Source: Lucinisca nassula (taxonomy: Eukaryota > Mollusca > Bivalvia > Lucinida > Lucinidae). Taken from it: 64,000 bases of DNA. The stretch is taken from contig OY757025.1 in assembly GCA_963580285.1 (NCBI GenBank), positions 117,617,900 to 117,681,899 on the forward strand, given 5' to 3'. Positions within the stretch are counted from its first letter, which is position 1, and each line of letters begins with the position of its first letter. Shown in pieces: positions 43,601-47,129 of the stretch. The translations under genes were made by a program, and so were the position numbers. The notes under the pieces were generated by a model, which searched no databases, was not told the origin of the DNA, and was given only the letters and a program-made list of their open reading frames with translations.

Positions 43601-46179
43601 TGTTGCAGCATCTGATCTGTCTACAGTTTTCCAGCATATAGACCTGGTTCATGGCATATAACTCTCTGACGTGACAGTGACAAGAATTGCATGACTATGT
43701 CCGTCATAGCCATTGCCTGGACTTTGAACATGGTCAGCAATAGTCACATGACTAGCAGGCAGGAAACTTCTGGGGCCACTTGTTCAAAACTAACAATGTT
43801 GTTTGTTAACTTACTGTTAAAAAGTACTTATGCTAATTGTTTGTGAATACTGTAGACTGAAATATATTGATATGTGAATAATAGTATGAAATAAACGAAA
43901 AACTGGAAAAAAAAAACAAAAAAAAAAACTTACGGTTAAAACTGTAATCATTTATTGTGGCAAAAATACTTTTTTTTGCAGAAAAAAAATGTGAGCAGCT
44001 TTTGCAGATGCACTAGTACTCACTAGATATTGTATTCACTAGAACAGTTAACAGTTTGACCACTAACAAGCTTGTTTATCAAACAATGCTTGGAACACCT
44101 GGGCCCAGGAGTTTAGTTTGTCTTCTGTAGCTTATGACTGTTACGTATTCAATATTTCAGATTGCATGTTGTCCAGGATGCCGGAAACCACTCCCTCGCT
44201 GTGCTCTATGTCTTACTAACCTAGGAACTCCGTCAGGCTCAGCCCTTTATCAACAAAAAGAGAAAGCAGGTAGGTTGGGTTGCTTTAACCCTTAAGATAC
44301 CGAGAAAATCTACATCCGAAATGTCGTCTGCTTACATCATCTGCTGAATCTTTTGGCGAACTTTTTAAAAATATTTTTGCATACTGGCAAACAGTCTGGA
44401 CCCAGAGCAGAGAGGAGCAGTCTGATCTGGCTCCACACTGTTTGCAAAAATGACTTTTTAAAGTAACCGGCAGACGACAAAGCAGACGACAATTGTTGTG
44501 ATTGTCCTTTTATGGGTTAAGACTGGGTTAGCAGTTTAACAGCCCGATCAACACTATTTAGGTCATGTTGAGCTAGCTAGTTTACCCATCCACACCTGGG
44601 CAGGCTTATATATAAGCGAGTAACTAGAACAAATAGCACATTCTTTTGCTAGAAACTGACAACTGCCCTTCTTGAATAATGAAATGACCATAGAAAATAT
44701 TTCATGATCAATCTCCACGAGAGAATGTTGCACACCCAATGGGGATTGAACCTGTGATCTGATCACCATCAGACTGATGCACTGAGGCCTGCAGGTTAGA
44801 GATTTGTTTGTTTGATTTGAGGTTAAAGTCCCTGTCAACACTTTATGCGAGGTCACTTTGGGGATGTTGCTTCCAATTTTGTGGGACTTTTTACCAGACA
44901 CTGAGATGAAATGACATCTCAAGCCCTGACGCCAAATGAAAGCAATAGGGTTTATAAGCAAGGATGGATCGACCTGGGCAGGCTTAGATCCTCTAAGCCG
45001 TTCACCAGTACTCGTGTGTGTGGTCGGTTTCAGCTCTGCGTGGAAGCATCATGCAGCCCATCTGTTTCTTCCAGCCCTGATGGGCGGGGGCCAGACACCT
45101 GAAAATCTTGTGCATGGCATAATGGCTATGCCATGCACAAGACTTATAGTCTGATAATAAACCTGAGATTTGCTTGTCAAGTTCCCAACCTCAACTTTGA
45201 TCGCTTCTCTTAACCCATGTTGGCAGCCCCCGCCCATCAGGGCTTGAAGAATTAGATGGGCTGCACGATGCTTCCATGCAGAGCTGAAACCGACCCGACA
45301 CACGTACTGGTAAACCGCTTAGAGGATCTAAGCCTGCCCAGGCAAAGCGGTGTGAGTCAGAGAGTCCATGCTTAAAAACCCTATTGGTTTCATTGACCGA
45401 CAGGGCTTGAGATGTCATTTTATCTCAATGCCCGGTAAAAGTCCCTAGAATTGGAAACAGTGTCTCCAAAATTACCTATACAGTGTTGACAGGGATGTTA
45501 AACCTCAAACCAAACTAACACCCATGTTGAACATTTTAGTTGAGGCCACACTATCTACCCAAGTCTACCATAAAAATCCTAAAAATTTGGACACCTAAAG
45601 GACTTGATGTAATTCTTCTAAAATTTTAACCGTTGTCCTGCTGAATATTCAAATATGCCACACCCACTACTGATTATCAACCAATCAGATCAGTTGATGC
45701 AAATTATTGCAACAAATTCACAATCTGAATGACAATGTAGATCCTGATCAGATGGCTTCTTCAGAAGCCATCTGATCTGGATCTAAATTGTTTGAAAGGT
45801 AAGGCATATCTGGGATCAGCCTGACAAGGGTTAACAAATTTATTTCATGGTCCAACAAGGAGTCCAAAAGGCGCAAAACGCACACAACCGAGGTGACAAC
45901 AATAGCTCTCCTTGTACTTCGTACAGGCGAGCTAAAAATGGCATATCCATTCTTCTAAAATGTTTTTAATATTTCTTTTCAGAGTTTGACGGAAAATTGT
46001 CATCATTTGATAGTTGGTTCACATGGTGTCAGTCTTGTCGTCATGGCGGCCATAGTTCACACATCACAGACTGGTTTACAGATCATATAGAGTGTCCAGT
46101 GACAGGGTGTAATTGTAAATGTACAACGTTAGACAGTCTAAGTCAGATGACTGCTGAAACTCAAATCTGTGATAGCTGA
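1518..46179 (+). CDS. MIOS: MIOS (GATOR2 subunit Mio), C-terminal ten exons, 5' part outside window
   Basis: Joining 1518-1601, 3421-3527, 4961-5130, 7784-7852, 14027-14099, 29922-30063, 38707-38748, 42129-42297, 44161-44269 and 45983-46179 gives one open frame of about 386 codons ending in TGA. All introns are GT-AG and all phases match. The product aligns by eye with the C-terminal part of animal MIOS: solenoid segments with [17 protein letters not shown] and TSDGVDLL, then a zinc-binding end with [30 protein letters not shown] and [10 protein letters not shown]. In the family, MIOS is a core GATOR2 subunit with WDR24, WDR59, SEH1L and SEC13; GATOR2 restrains GATOR1 so that amino acids can activate mTORC1 at lysosomes. 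The C-terminal zinc module mediates contacts between subunits. Vertebrate MIOS is about 875 residues, so the N-terminal beta-propeller and first solenoid part lie upstream. Introns total over 43 kb and are almost entirely repeats. Confidence 0.95.
1686..1913 (-). mobile_element. SINE-A copy, minus strand
   Basis: Reverse of the 9.4-kb element. It is flanked by GCCAATAAAAGT at 1674-1685 and 1914-1925. It interrupts a TTAA-type foldback element whose halves lie at about 1620-1680 and 1920-2090. Confidence 0.85.
2251..2545 (-). pseudogene. Tc1/mariner-type transposase, C-terminal fragment
   Basis: The minus strand encodes [12 protein letters not shown], then a stop, then after a frame change [20 protein letters not shown] and a tail ending RACINAHG. 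This is the end of an IS630/Tc1/mariner transposase; QDDNARPH contains the second catalytic Asp. The segment that should hold DLNPIEH with the third acidic residue is lost at the frame break. Not functional. Confidence 0.8.
2541..2645 (+). pseudogene. Tc1/mariner-type transposase, middle fragment in opposite orientation
   Basis: The plus strand encodes [18 protein letters not shown] and ends FEFQDD, the part that normally comes just before QDDNARPH. It abuts the minus-strand fragment at about 2541, so the element has been inverted internally. A SINE tail follows at 2641. Confidence 0.7.
2641..2748 (+). mobile_element. SINE-C 3' fragment
   Basis: Only the last 108 bp, from catgtcgggtcaaagtccc to the aaacaaacaaac tail, joined to the inverted transposase remnant. 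Confidence 0.65.
2752..3085 (+). repeat. Short array of the 36.7-kb tandem family
   Basis: Three starts of the unit (near 2755, 2872 and 3039), the first deleted. It shows the array family is dispersed. Confidence 0.7.
3255..3402. mobile_element. Family III element without core hairpin, next to MIOS exon b
   Basis: 148 bp between TTAA at 3251-3254 and 3403-3406. It has the family ends (cccttaagctgccg, cattttatggg) but lacks the hairpin. Only 14 bp separate the right TTAA from exon b. Confidence 0.75.
3421..3527 (+). CDS. MIOS: MIOS exon b
   Basis: Acceptor ctacttacag, donor gtcagt. It encodes [20 protein letters not shown] and a helix ending STAVLE, which matches the solenoid helix pair rich in alanine in MIOS. 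The right end of a TTAA-flanked repeat lies only 18 bp upstream of the exon. Confidence 0.92.
3553..3755. mobile_element. Family I foldback element
   Basis: Begins acgcttgtcctgctgaatg about 25 bp after MIOS exon b and ends cagcaggataaggg. The flanking TTAA is decayed. Related diverged pieces fill about 3835-4050 and 4440-4740. Confidence 0.65.
4062..4353 (-). mobile_element. SINE-C copy, minus strand
   Basis: Starts tttgtttgatttgaggttta and ends in the reverse of the gggcttgaagaa head. Nearly full length. Confidence 0.75.
4961..5130 (+). CDS. MIOS: MIOS exon c
   Basis: Acceptor actttttcag, donor gtatgt. It encodes [20 protein letters not shown] and continues through [19 protein letters not shown] to DDYDDVL, one of the most conserved MIOS segments. 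The exon ends in phase 0. A 35-bp minisatellite starts about 120 bp downstream. Confidence 0.95.
5245..5425 (+). repeat. 35-bp minisatellite
   Basis: ctttattactccttcattat repeats at 35-bp spacing five times and resumes at about 5717-5785 after a SINE-C insertion. Close behind MIOS exon c. Confidence 0.8.
5431..5714 (+). mobile_element. SINE-C copy inside a 35-bp minisatellite
   Basis: Nearly full length. The minisatellite units (ttcattataatagagc...) resume directly after it, so the array predates the SINE. Confidence 0.75.
6600..7320 (+). repeat. Tandem array, 110-155-bp units
   Basis: gagatagagccttcatattt recurs near 6843, 6966, 7120 and 7232 with gacctactttatcataact between. Diverged units. 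In the intron between MIOS exons c and d. Confidence 0.7.
7451..7607 (-). pseudogene. LINE 3' end, short copy
   Basis: It shares the (ATC)n start, the attaacgtgcag segment and the ggcccccttc...tctccaggcttg segment with the other copies. Strongly 5'-truncated. Located in the MIOS intron just before exon d. Confidence 0.65.
7784..7852 (+). CDS. MIOS: MIOS exon d
   Basis: A 69-bp exon with acceptor ttttctcttccag and donor gttggt. It encodes [20 protein letters not shown] and DSK, the family's conserved DRVAFAC helix. It is in phase 0 at both ends. Confidence 0.93.
7937..8173. mobile_element. Family IV inverted-repeat element
   Basis: Starts gggcccagttattcaaag and ends tttgaacaactgggcacc. The inner palindrome is gagcagcttttgcatttgc and its complement. 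In the MIOS intron after exon d. Confidence 0.7.
8618..8919 (+). mobile_element. SINE-C copy, complete
   Basis: About 300 bp, starting cgcccccgcccataggggct and ending in aaatcaaacaaacaaa. The 12-bp duplication ACCTGTAGTTAT lies at 8606-8617 and 8920-8931. The family has no obvious tRNA head, but its tail resembles that of SINE-B. Confidence 0.85.
9410..9642 (+). mobile_element. SINE-A copy with 14-bp target duplication
   Basis: It has a tRNA-like head with box A-like tggcctagtggttaagag and box B-like ggttcgagcct, a body, and an A-rich tail (aaaacaaaaacaaaaaaa). The 14-bp duplication ATATCCAACCATAT flanks it at 9396-9409 and 9643-9656. A non-autonomous LINE-mobilised element, not a tRNA gene. 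Confidence 0.85.
9660..10110. mobile_element. Palindromic element (family VII), one orientation
   Basis: An inner palindrome aaccccaaaggggtt is flanked by ttcatgaaagtatgaac arms and followed by a segment with tgacgtca. The same parts occur in reverse at 57470-57800. Confidence 0.6.
10190..10525. mobile_element. Family VI palindromic element
   Basis: Same blocks as 14620-15305, including gataaatagaatcttgcat and the gaaaagggataaaatgc hairpin. Confidence 0.6.
10622..12900 (+). mobile_element. Tandem-core element with inverted flanks (pearl/Helentron-like)
   Basis: The left flank begins with AGCTCACCAGAGC (10625-10637); the right flank has its complement GCTCTGGTGAGC (12865-12876), then a terminal hairpin GGCCCATGGGCC (12882-12893) and tcttgttt. 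Between them are a unique part and about ten units of roughly 145 bp (from about 11280) with ccccacccctaaaccatata. Bivalve pearl elements and Helentron-associated elements share this plan. Confidence 0.7.
13012..13131. repeat. Long perfect-looking palindrome
   Basis: The arm aactccggcgaatcactcac and its reverse complement flank a short loop; the arms extend to ttcttgtgtattt. About 50-bp arms. Confidence 0.75.
13591..13795. mobile_element. TTAA foldback element, family I
   Basis: A 205-bp element between TTAA at 13587-13590 and 13796-13799. Ends are cccttctcttgctgaa and cagcaagataaggg. The core caaacagtgtagatcctgat forms a long hairpin with its partner. Confidence 0.85.
14027..14099 (+). CDS. 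MIOS: MIOS exon e
   Basis: Acceptor tctatttccag, donor gtaagg. It encodes [20 protein letters not shown] then ILLT, matching the LEGILLTG helix of MIOS. It ends in phase 1; the glycine codon is completed at 29922 after a 15.8-kb intron that contains the LTR retrotransposon. Confidence 0.93.
14620..15305. mobile_element. Large palindromic element (family VI) in nested copies
   Basis: Repeated blocks: catatgacgtcgcttctgag, ggattaaatatgcaaattag, and a palindrome ggataaaatgc...gcattttatccc. Related copies at 10190-10525 and 28480-28590. Confidence 0.65.
16331..16335 (+). repeat. Target-site duplication CATGC, left copy
   Basis: CATGC immediately precedes the 5' LTR and recurs at 26922-26926 directly after the 3' LTR. 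Five base pairs is usual for Ty3/gypsy integrases. The host sequence is a tandem-array unit reading gccatgcccc. Confidence 0.9.
16833..16841 (+). promoter_or_regulatory. TATA-like box in the LTR
   Basis: The sequence atatataaa lies about 500 bp into the LTR, upstream of an AATAAA at 17239. It is a plausible core promoter, and the same motif recurs in the 3' LTR at offset 8039. There is no transcript evidence. Confidence 0.4.
17610..17660 (+). other. CpG-rich hairpin in the LTR
   Basis: gacgacgtcagctgcgtcgtc can fold on itself and is followed by ggcgtcgcgagg. It is repeated in the 3' LTR at offset 8039. Role unknown; it may be regulatory. Confidence 0.3.
18884..18901 (+). other. Primer binding site of the retrotransposon
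   Basis: It begins two bases after the 5' LTR with TGGTGTCAG, complementary to a tRNA 3' end CTGACACCA. The first nine bases fit tRNA-Leu-type 3' ends; the following bases (TGAAGTGAGG) fit less well, so the primer tRNA identity is an inference. Confidence 0.6.
18902..19616 (+). other. Retrotransposon leader
   Basis: Non-coding sequence between primer site and Gag start. It holds several near-palindromic TGACGT-type motifs (for example atgacgtcat near 19402). I see no other gene in it. Confidence 0.5.
19617..24257 (+). CDS. Gag-Pol polyprotein (Gag-PR-IN-RT-RH) of Gmr1-like element
   Basis: An uninterrupted frame of 1546 codons. I chose the ATG at 19617; the frame extends 21 bp upstream only through a GTG at 19596. 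By residue: a charged coiled coil with a perfect-length 14-residue repeat three times (45-86); retrotransposon Gag domain (about 187-265); zinc knuckle C355-C358-H362-C367, one residue short of the usual CX2CX4HX4C; an RGG-rich tract (about 416-435); retropepsin with D512-T-G; integrase HHCC (H696, H703, C733, C736) and catalytic D766, D826, E862 (D,D35E), then a GPY module near 1003; reverse transcriptase about 1150-1310 with FVDD (D1280, D1281); RNase H from about 1420 with D1432 in RTDAS. Every catalytic residue I can place is intact. Gag and Pol are in one frame, so a frameshift is not used. Confidence 0.95.
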   Translation: MERLMQMGKDLGYEGKELQGFVKEQQDIERAERQEQRDLERLRSEEKEKERVHELAKLEEKEKERAHELAKLEEKEKERAHELAMLNVNKELEMARIKTEREAKEIGEAHLEKIKHGFELQHQELRNQLEMQRAKLELEFEKQKAEKVAHARDPKLPYFEEGKDKMDSYLSRFEKYATANKWDKSVWAAYLSALLKGRALDVYDRLSNDDAADYEKLKDALLKNFDMTERGFRKQFRYSRPEKSETFIQFSSRLRSYLEKWLNMAKIEKSFPAVCDFMARDQFLESCNRELYVHLKPKQFGNLDEMAREADLFAEARGGVYSCINKGQRDNRGAAQGKQEKVDSNKPSGRPDIKCSICGKGHLTIKCFKNPDRKQLYSAEVGATGVGDSGVKENFNTRVEAQGSQIKNENTQNVGRGYTRGRGNFRGSFRGRGKNNSTPRGAAHQVSFCQTEVHRKGDEIGSIFENKVGDPLISDREECSKETREGVCYFLKARLPTAQGLVNNKKVVVLRDTGCTGCVVRRSLVSDSQLIGKESNVTLIDESTQRYPLAMIDIDCPFFTGKTEALCMDDTLYDLVIGNIDGSKLPDMSHFSAAAVTRSQTRQDEKPYRKLKVPDQIINDDKEAFKQAQVDDPTLENIRKRVVSGNKTVSRGLNRGETRFIEKKGLAYREFTKGNKVSFQLVVPQSFRGKVLKLAHETLMSGHMGIRKTLDRVVTEFYWPGICGDVARFCKSCDICQRTIQKGRVTKVPLGKMPLIDTPFKRVAVDIVGPIEPRSDRKSRYILTMIDYATRYPEAIALPSIETERVAEALIEMFSRVGIPDEMLTDCGSQFTAEVMKEVSRLLSLQQLTCSPRHPICNGLIERFHATLKQMLRRMCAERPKDWDKYLPALLFAVREVPQESLGYSPFELLYGRNVRGPMAILRELWAEEVRDEQVLSTYQYVIELRERLEQTCKLARDNLKKVQIKQKAYYDKGARSRKFDVGDKVLLLLPTDSNKLLLQWKGPYEVVEVVNRMDYKIDVNGNVNTYHANILKQYVERQNVTSHCLLSVESTPSTENDDVDEFSLEDCAFPTAKQPETFKDVNISEMLTQDQRKEIETLIKEYPDVLSSVPGRTDQIEHDIKLLTTEPVRSKGYAIPYKVRDVMEKEIQDMLDLGVIEPSISPYSSPVVLVPKKDGSVRFCIDFRKLNKVTEFDAEPMPNMEEVINRMLGHKYFSKLDLSKGYWQVKMTSKAKPLTAFETPKGLFQFKTMPFGLVNSGATFCRLMRKILSELSNVDSFVDDMWIFTETWKDHLTSLREVLDRLRTAKLTAKPSKCMIGYSSIECLGHSVADQSVRPQEDKIQAIKDAPRPSTKRQIKSFLGLAGFYRRFIPNFSSIASPLTDLTKKSRPNKITDWQDHHEKAFQTLKNRLTSSPILRLPIFHDGNPFILRTDASDVGIGAVLLQEFEGEGRLPIAYASKKLLPREKNYSVIEKECLAIIWGVEKFRKYLYGVEFLLETDHKPLSYMQTAKVLNPRIMRWAMKLQPYRFRIVAIRGQENLGADYLSR
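24360..24370 (+). other. Polypurine tract
   Basis: AAAAGGGGAAA ends four bases before the 3' LTR, the expected place for plus-strand priming. It confirms the LTR boundary at 24375. Confidence 0.8.
24375..26921 (+). repeat. 3' LTR
   Basis: A 2547-bp copy of the 5' LTR at a constant offset of 8039 bp up to the poly-T run near 26608. There it has 14 T against 13 in the 5' copy, after which the offset is 8040. I saw no other difference in the stretches compared by eye. Confidence 0.95.
26922..26926 (+). repeat. Target-site duplication CATGC, right copy
   Basis: Pairs with 16331-16335. Beyond it the interrupted tandem unit resumes with cccaccccctcc, which shows where the two halves of the array joined before insertion. 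Confidence 0.9.
28621..28926 (-). mobile_element. SINE-B copy, complete
   Basis: The minus strand starts with a tRNA-like head (ggcctcggtagctcagtcgg, box B ggttcgatacc) and ends with an A/C-rich tail. The 15-bp duplication TACTTCACTAAATGC lies at 28606-28620 and 28927-28941. Confidence 0.85.
29462..29824. mobile_element. TA-flanked inverted-repeat element (Tc1/mariner-type MITE)
   Basis: The outer ends cagtgaaacctgtcttagtg and its near-complement form about 50-bp terminal inverted repeats flanked by TA. A second inverted repeat about gcttgcttaatacagg lies inside. It ends 98 bp before MIOS exon f. Confidence 0.8.
29922..30063 (+). CDS. MIOS: MIOS exon f
   Basis: Acceptor cctttatacag, donor gtaagt. 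It encodes [33 protein letters not shown] and CRVKNWIE, matching the DGVDL and DVQTAS segments of the family. It ends in phase 2. An inverted-repeat element ends 98 bp upstream. Confidence 0.95.
30088..30342 (+). mobile_element. SINE-B fragment split by a SINE-C tail
   Basis: tRNA-like head at 30088-30127 and remainder at 30245-30342. A 108-bp SINE-C 3' fragment (30128-30235) is inserted between two copies of GATGATCAG (30119-30127 and 30236-30244). It starts 24 bp after the MIOS exon f donor. Confidence 0.75.
30680..32700 (+). repeat. Tandem array, about 138-bp units in dimers
   Basis: Units carry aaacgacatctcctcctagg, gaaatgttcct and accaaaattgctaaaatgg. Alternate units are more alike (spacing near 274 bp), a higher-order pattern. 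SINE-E interrupts it at 31.8 kb. Apparent open frames here are repeat artefacts. Confidence 0.8.
31812..32036 (-). mobile_element. SINE-E body fragment
   Basis: A minus-strand body with a (tttc)n stretch at its 3' end, inserted into the 138-bp tandem array at 30.7-32.7 kb. Confidence 0.65.
32717..32907 (+). mobile_element. SINE-C fragment
   Basis: The 3' two thirds of the element (tagcctgcccaggcaatg to ctcaatttaaacaaaaa), diverged. Confidence 0.65.
32961..33578. mobile_element. TTAA element with 19-bp terminal inverted repeats
   Basis: TAACCCTTTACCACTCAGG at 32961 is matched by its exact reverse complement at 33560-33578, both within TTAA. No transposase frame. A second copy starts at 34062. 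Confidence 0.8.
34062..34672. mobile_element. Second copy of the 32.96-kb TTAA element, right end decayed
   Basis: A direct copy at offset 1101 with clear similarity through a G-rich and C-rich tract near 34480-34530. The right inverted repeat is reduced to ggggggtaaagg. Confidence 0.75.
34680..35160. other. Unassigned, purine-rich stretch
   Basis: Holds a purine-rich segment at about 34840-34950 (agaggtaggagagatagtag). Short frames on either strand show no recognisable product. Confidence 0.35.
36393..36712 (-). pseudogene. LINE 3' end (RTE-like ORF2 C-terminus)
   Basis: The minus strand encodes [20 protein letters not shown], a stop, [40 protein letters not shown] and a tail to a TAA. Only about 25 bp follow the stop before a (TGA)n tail. 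The RRLxWxGHV and GRPKxTW motifs mark the C-terminal end of a non-LTR ORF2. The tiny 3' UTR and trinucleotide tail fit the RTE clade. It is 5'-truncated and carries at least one stop. Confidence 0.75.
36735..38660 (+). repeat. Tandem array, about 170-bp units
   Basis: Units carry cttcttgtctgaaaccagaa, tttgatatttggtatgaagc and tatagggaaaacctt. About eleven units, ending some 50 bp before MIOS exon g. Two to three units of the same sequence lie at 2752-3085. Confidence 0.8.
38707..38748 (+). CDS. MIOS: MIOS exon g (42 bp)
   Basis: A short exon with acceptor tttttcag and donor gtatgg. It encodes [13 protein letters not shown] plus split codons, matching the NYRNLLDAWRFWHKR helix of MIOS. It is too short to stand out as an open frame and was found by phase and homology. 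A tandem array of about 170-bp units ends roughly 50 bp upstream. Confidence 0.92.
39255..39435. mobile_element. Family I foldback element, core shortened
   Basis: Ends cccttatcctgct and cagcaggataaggg. The central hairpin has lost the gatggcttcttc segment. Confidence 0.65.
39430..39745 (+). mobile_element. Composite of tRNA-like SINE head and SINE-E body
   Basis: A tRNA-like head at 39434-39500 (ggtgttgtggttaag, ggattcaaatg) is followed by the SINE-E body in reverse orientation from about 39560. Probably two insertions. A similar lone head lies at 35911-35983. Confidence 0.5.
39914..40267. mobile_element. TA-flanked inverted-repeat element
   Basis: tacagtcgaactcc at the left pairs with gaagttctactgta at the right, followed inward by ggctc.aacacc in both. 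It contains a getatable family V hairpin at 40066-40128 (gtactcattagaatcgcctc and its complement). Confidence 0.65.
40932..41197 (-). mobile_element. Hammerhead-bearing repeat, single unit, minus strand
   Basis: One unit of the 256-bp subfamily, matching 63657-63890 in reverse, including the flanking ctgcagctg and ccgtaaa segments. It interrupts a TA-flanked repeat of the kind seen at 1059-1503. Confidence 0.75.
41020..41065 (-). ncRNA. Hammerhead ribozyme, type I, consensus core, minus strand
   Basis: On the minus strand: GGGTCA, CTGATGA, stem II GGCC/GGCC with loop TAACT, GAAA, stem III ACT/AGT with loop AGCT, C before cleavage, then TGGCCC closing stem I with one G-U pair. All core residues are intact. 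Cleavage would fall between plus-strand positions 41025 and 41026. It lies in a single unit (about 40932-41197) nested inside a TA-flanked repeat. Confidence 0.87.
41346..41559. mobile_element. TTAA foldback element, family III
   Basis: 214 bp between TTAA at 41342-41345 and 41560-41563. Ends cccttaagatgtcgag and tttaatggg, with the core caaacagtgt...cacactatttgc. Confidence 0.8.
41956..42120. mobile_element. Foldback element abutting the MIOS exon h acceptor
   Basis: The left arm from ataaatagaataccag is the reverse complement of the right arm ending ctggtattctctatttat; the arms are about 75-80 bp and nearly perfect. The right arm ends 8 bp before exon h at 42129, so most of the upstream intron end belongs to the repeat. 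Confidence 0.85.
42129..42297 (+). CDS. MIOS: MIOS exon h, first zinc ligand pair
   Basis: Acceptor tatttcag, donor gtaaga. It encodes [20 protein letters not shown] then [14 protein letters not shown] and a serine-rich linker. The CX2C (CNFC) is the first ligand pair of the C-terminal zinc module. The acceptor lies immediately against a long foldback element at 41956-42120. Confidence 0.95.
42298..43141. other. Unassigned intron between MIOS exons h and i
   Basis: No repeat family or gene recognised in this 840-bp stretch beyond low-complexity runs. Confidence 0.4.
43146..43350. mobile_element. TTAA foldback element, family I
   Basis: 205 bp between TTAA at 43142-43145 and 43351-43354. Same core hairpin; ends ccgttgtcctgctgaa and agcaggacaaggg. 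Confidence 0.85.
43774..44105. mobile_element. Family IV element, diverged
   Basis: Starts ggggccacttgttcaaaac and ends cttggaacacctgggccc. The middle contains A-rich insertions and the gagcagcttttg arm. It ends about 55 bp before MIOS exon i. Confidence 0.65.
44161..44269 (+). CDS. MIOS: MIOS exon i, central zinc ligands
   Basis: Acceptor aatatttcag, donor gtaggt. It encodes [20 protein letters not shown] and [16 protein letters not shown]. The closely packed cysteines are nearly invariant in MIOS and belong to the RING-like zinc fold. It ends in phase 1. Confidence 0.95.
44289..44516. mobile_element. TTAA foldback element, family III
   Basis: 228 bp between TTAA at 44285-44288 and 44517-44520; begins 15 bp after the MIOS exon i donor site. 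Confidence 0.8.
44528..44795 (-). mobile_element. SINE-B copy, diverged
   Basis: It keeps the tail with cagtttaacagcccgatcaac, the body (ttctttt...aactgacaactgccc) and a decayed head ending actgaggcctgcagg. In the MIOS intron after exon i. Confidence 0.7.
44803..45091 (-). mobile_element. SINE-C copy, minus strand
   Basis: Full-length minus copy; with the plus copy at 45227 it forms a large inverted pair in the last MIOS intron. Confidence 0.75.
45223..45519 (+). mobile_element. SINE-C copy
   Basis: Flanked by the 10-bp duplication ACCCATGTTG at 45213-45222 and 45520-45529. Inverted relative to 44803-45091, so the nascent MIOS transcript could fold here. Confidence 0.8.
45630..45830. mobile_element. 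TTAA foldback element, family I
   Basis: 201 bp between TTAA at 45626-45629 and 45831-45834, about 150 bp before the MIOS terminal exon. Confidence 0.85.
45983..46179 (+). CDS. MIOS: MIOS terminal exon
   Basis: Acceptor cttttcag; the frame ends at TGA 46177-46179. It encodes [20 protein letters not shown], then the [14 protein letters not shown] motif and a short tail ending ICDS. The Cys and His residues complete the zinc module. A TTAA-flanked repeat begins 10 bp after the stop, so the 3' UTR either contains it or ends almost at once. Confidence 0.95.
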
Positions 46180-46189
46180 TACTAATTAA

Positions 46190-46402
46190 CCCTTTTGTAC
46201 CAACTGGAATCTTCCACCTTATATATAGCAGGAGTCCATTTCAAAATTTAGGGGTGTTAGGTTGACTTTTCTTCAAAATTTATTTGTAAAATGGCTTAAC
46301 TTTTCGCAAACAGTGTAGGCCCTGATCAGAAGTCGCATTCTGCGGCGTCTGATCTGGGCCTGCACTGTTTGCCCTGGTACCCGTTTTGGGGTACTAAATG
46401 GG
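46190..46402. mobile_element. TTAA foldback element, family II, at the MIOS 3' end
   Basis: Flanked by TTAA at 46186-46189 and 46403-46406, with ends ccctttt and atggg. The internal hairpin carries caaacagtgtaggccctgat paired with the segment ending gcactgtttgc. It begins 10 bp after the MIOS TGA. The TTAA duplication and CCC ends suggest mobilisation by a piggyBac-type transposase (inference). Confidence 0.85.
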
Positions 46403-46599
46403 TTAATCCATACTAACAGCCTCTACAAGTGTTTGGGAACCAGCTTGTTGCTGGGATCCAGCCTCTTTTTAACAATTCATCATGGATCGAAAGCATAAAC
46501 TGTGTTTGCAGAAGGCTTCAACCCGTACATCAACCATAGTGCAGTTTATATTTTACTTTTGGTCCTTTGAGATCAGTGTGAATATTCTGAGAAATCAGA

Positions 46600-46605
46600 A
46601 ATAAA
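46600..46605 (+). promoter_or_regulatory. Candidate polyadenylation hexamer AATAAA
   Basis: This is the first AATAAA after the MIOS stop that I noticed, 420 bp downstream. It lies inside the hammerhead-bearing tandem repeat and recurs at 46981 in the second unit, so it may be incidental. The true 3' end of MIOS cannot be fixed from sequence alone. Confidence 0.25.
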
Positions 46606-46749
46606 TTATTGGTTTAGACTCATATTCTAGACAGGTTTTTAATTATTTGGACCCCATTTTGATTTATATCAGTCTTTGAATCGACTGCCTATTCGAAATT
46701 TGCAAAATTGCAGTATGTTTCCTCTGGCTATCTTTGCAGGATCACTACA

Positions 46750-46793
46750 GGGTCACTGATGAGGCTTATTAGCCGAACTACGTAGTATGACCC
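46750..46793 (+). ncRNA. Degenerate hammerhead ribozyme
   Basis: The same fold as the copy 380 bp downstream: GGGTCA/TGACCC stem I, CTGATGA core, GGCT/AGCC stem II. The GAAA box reads GAAC, so one core A is missing. It is probably inactive or strongly impaired. Confidence 0.8.
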
Positions 46794-47129
46794 ATCTTCT
46801 TTCTTATGAATTTTTTCATTGCTCTTAAAGGAACTCATTTTTGATTTTTATTTGCCTTCACTGCAGCTGGTGTTGTGCCGTGTGGCGGCCGTAAAACGTC
46901 TCCCCGTACATCAACCATAGTGCAGTTTATATTTTACTTTTGGTCCTTTGAGATCAGTGTGAATATTCTGAGAAATCAGAAATAAATTATTGGTTTAGAC
47001 TCATATTCTAGACAGGTTTTTAATTATTTGGACCCATTTTGATTTATATCAGTCTTTGAATCGACTGCCTATTCGAAATTCGCAAAATTGCAGTATGTTT
47101 CCTCTGGCTATCTTTGCCGGATCATTACA

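Noticed and set aside
43580..43610. Further hammerhead core (ctgatgag)
   Set aside because: The motif is present, but there is no stem II, GAAA box or closing stem around it.
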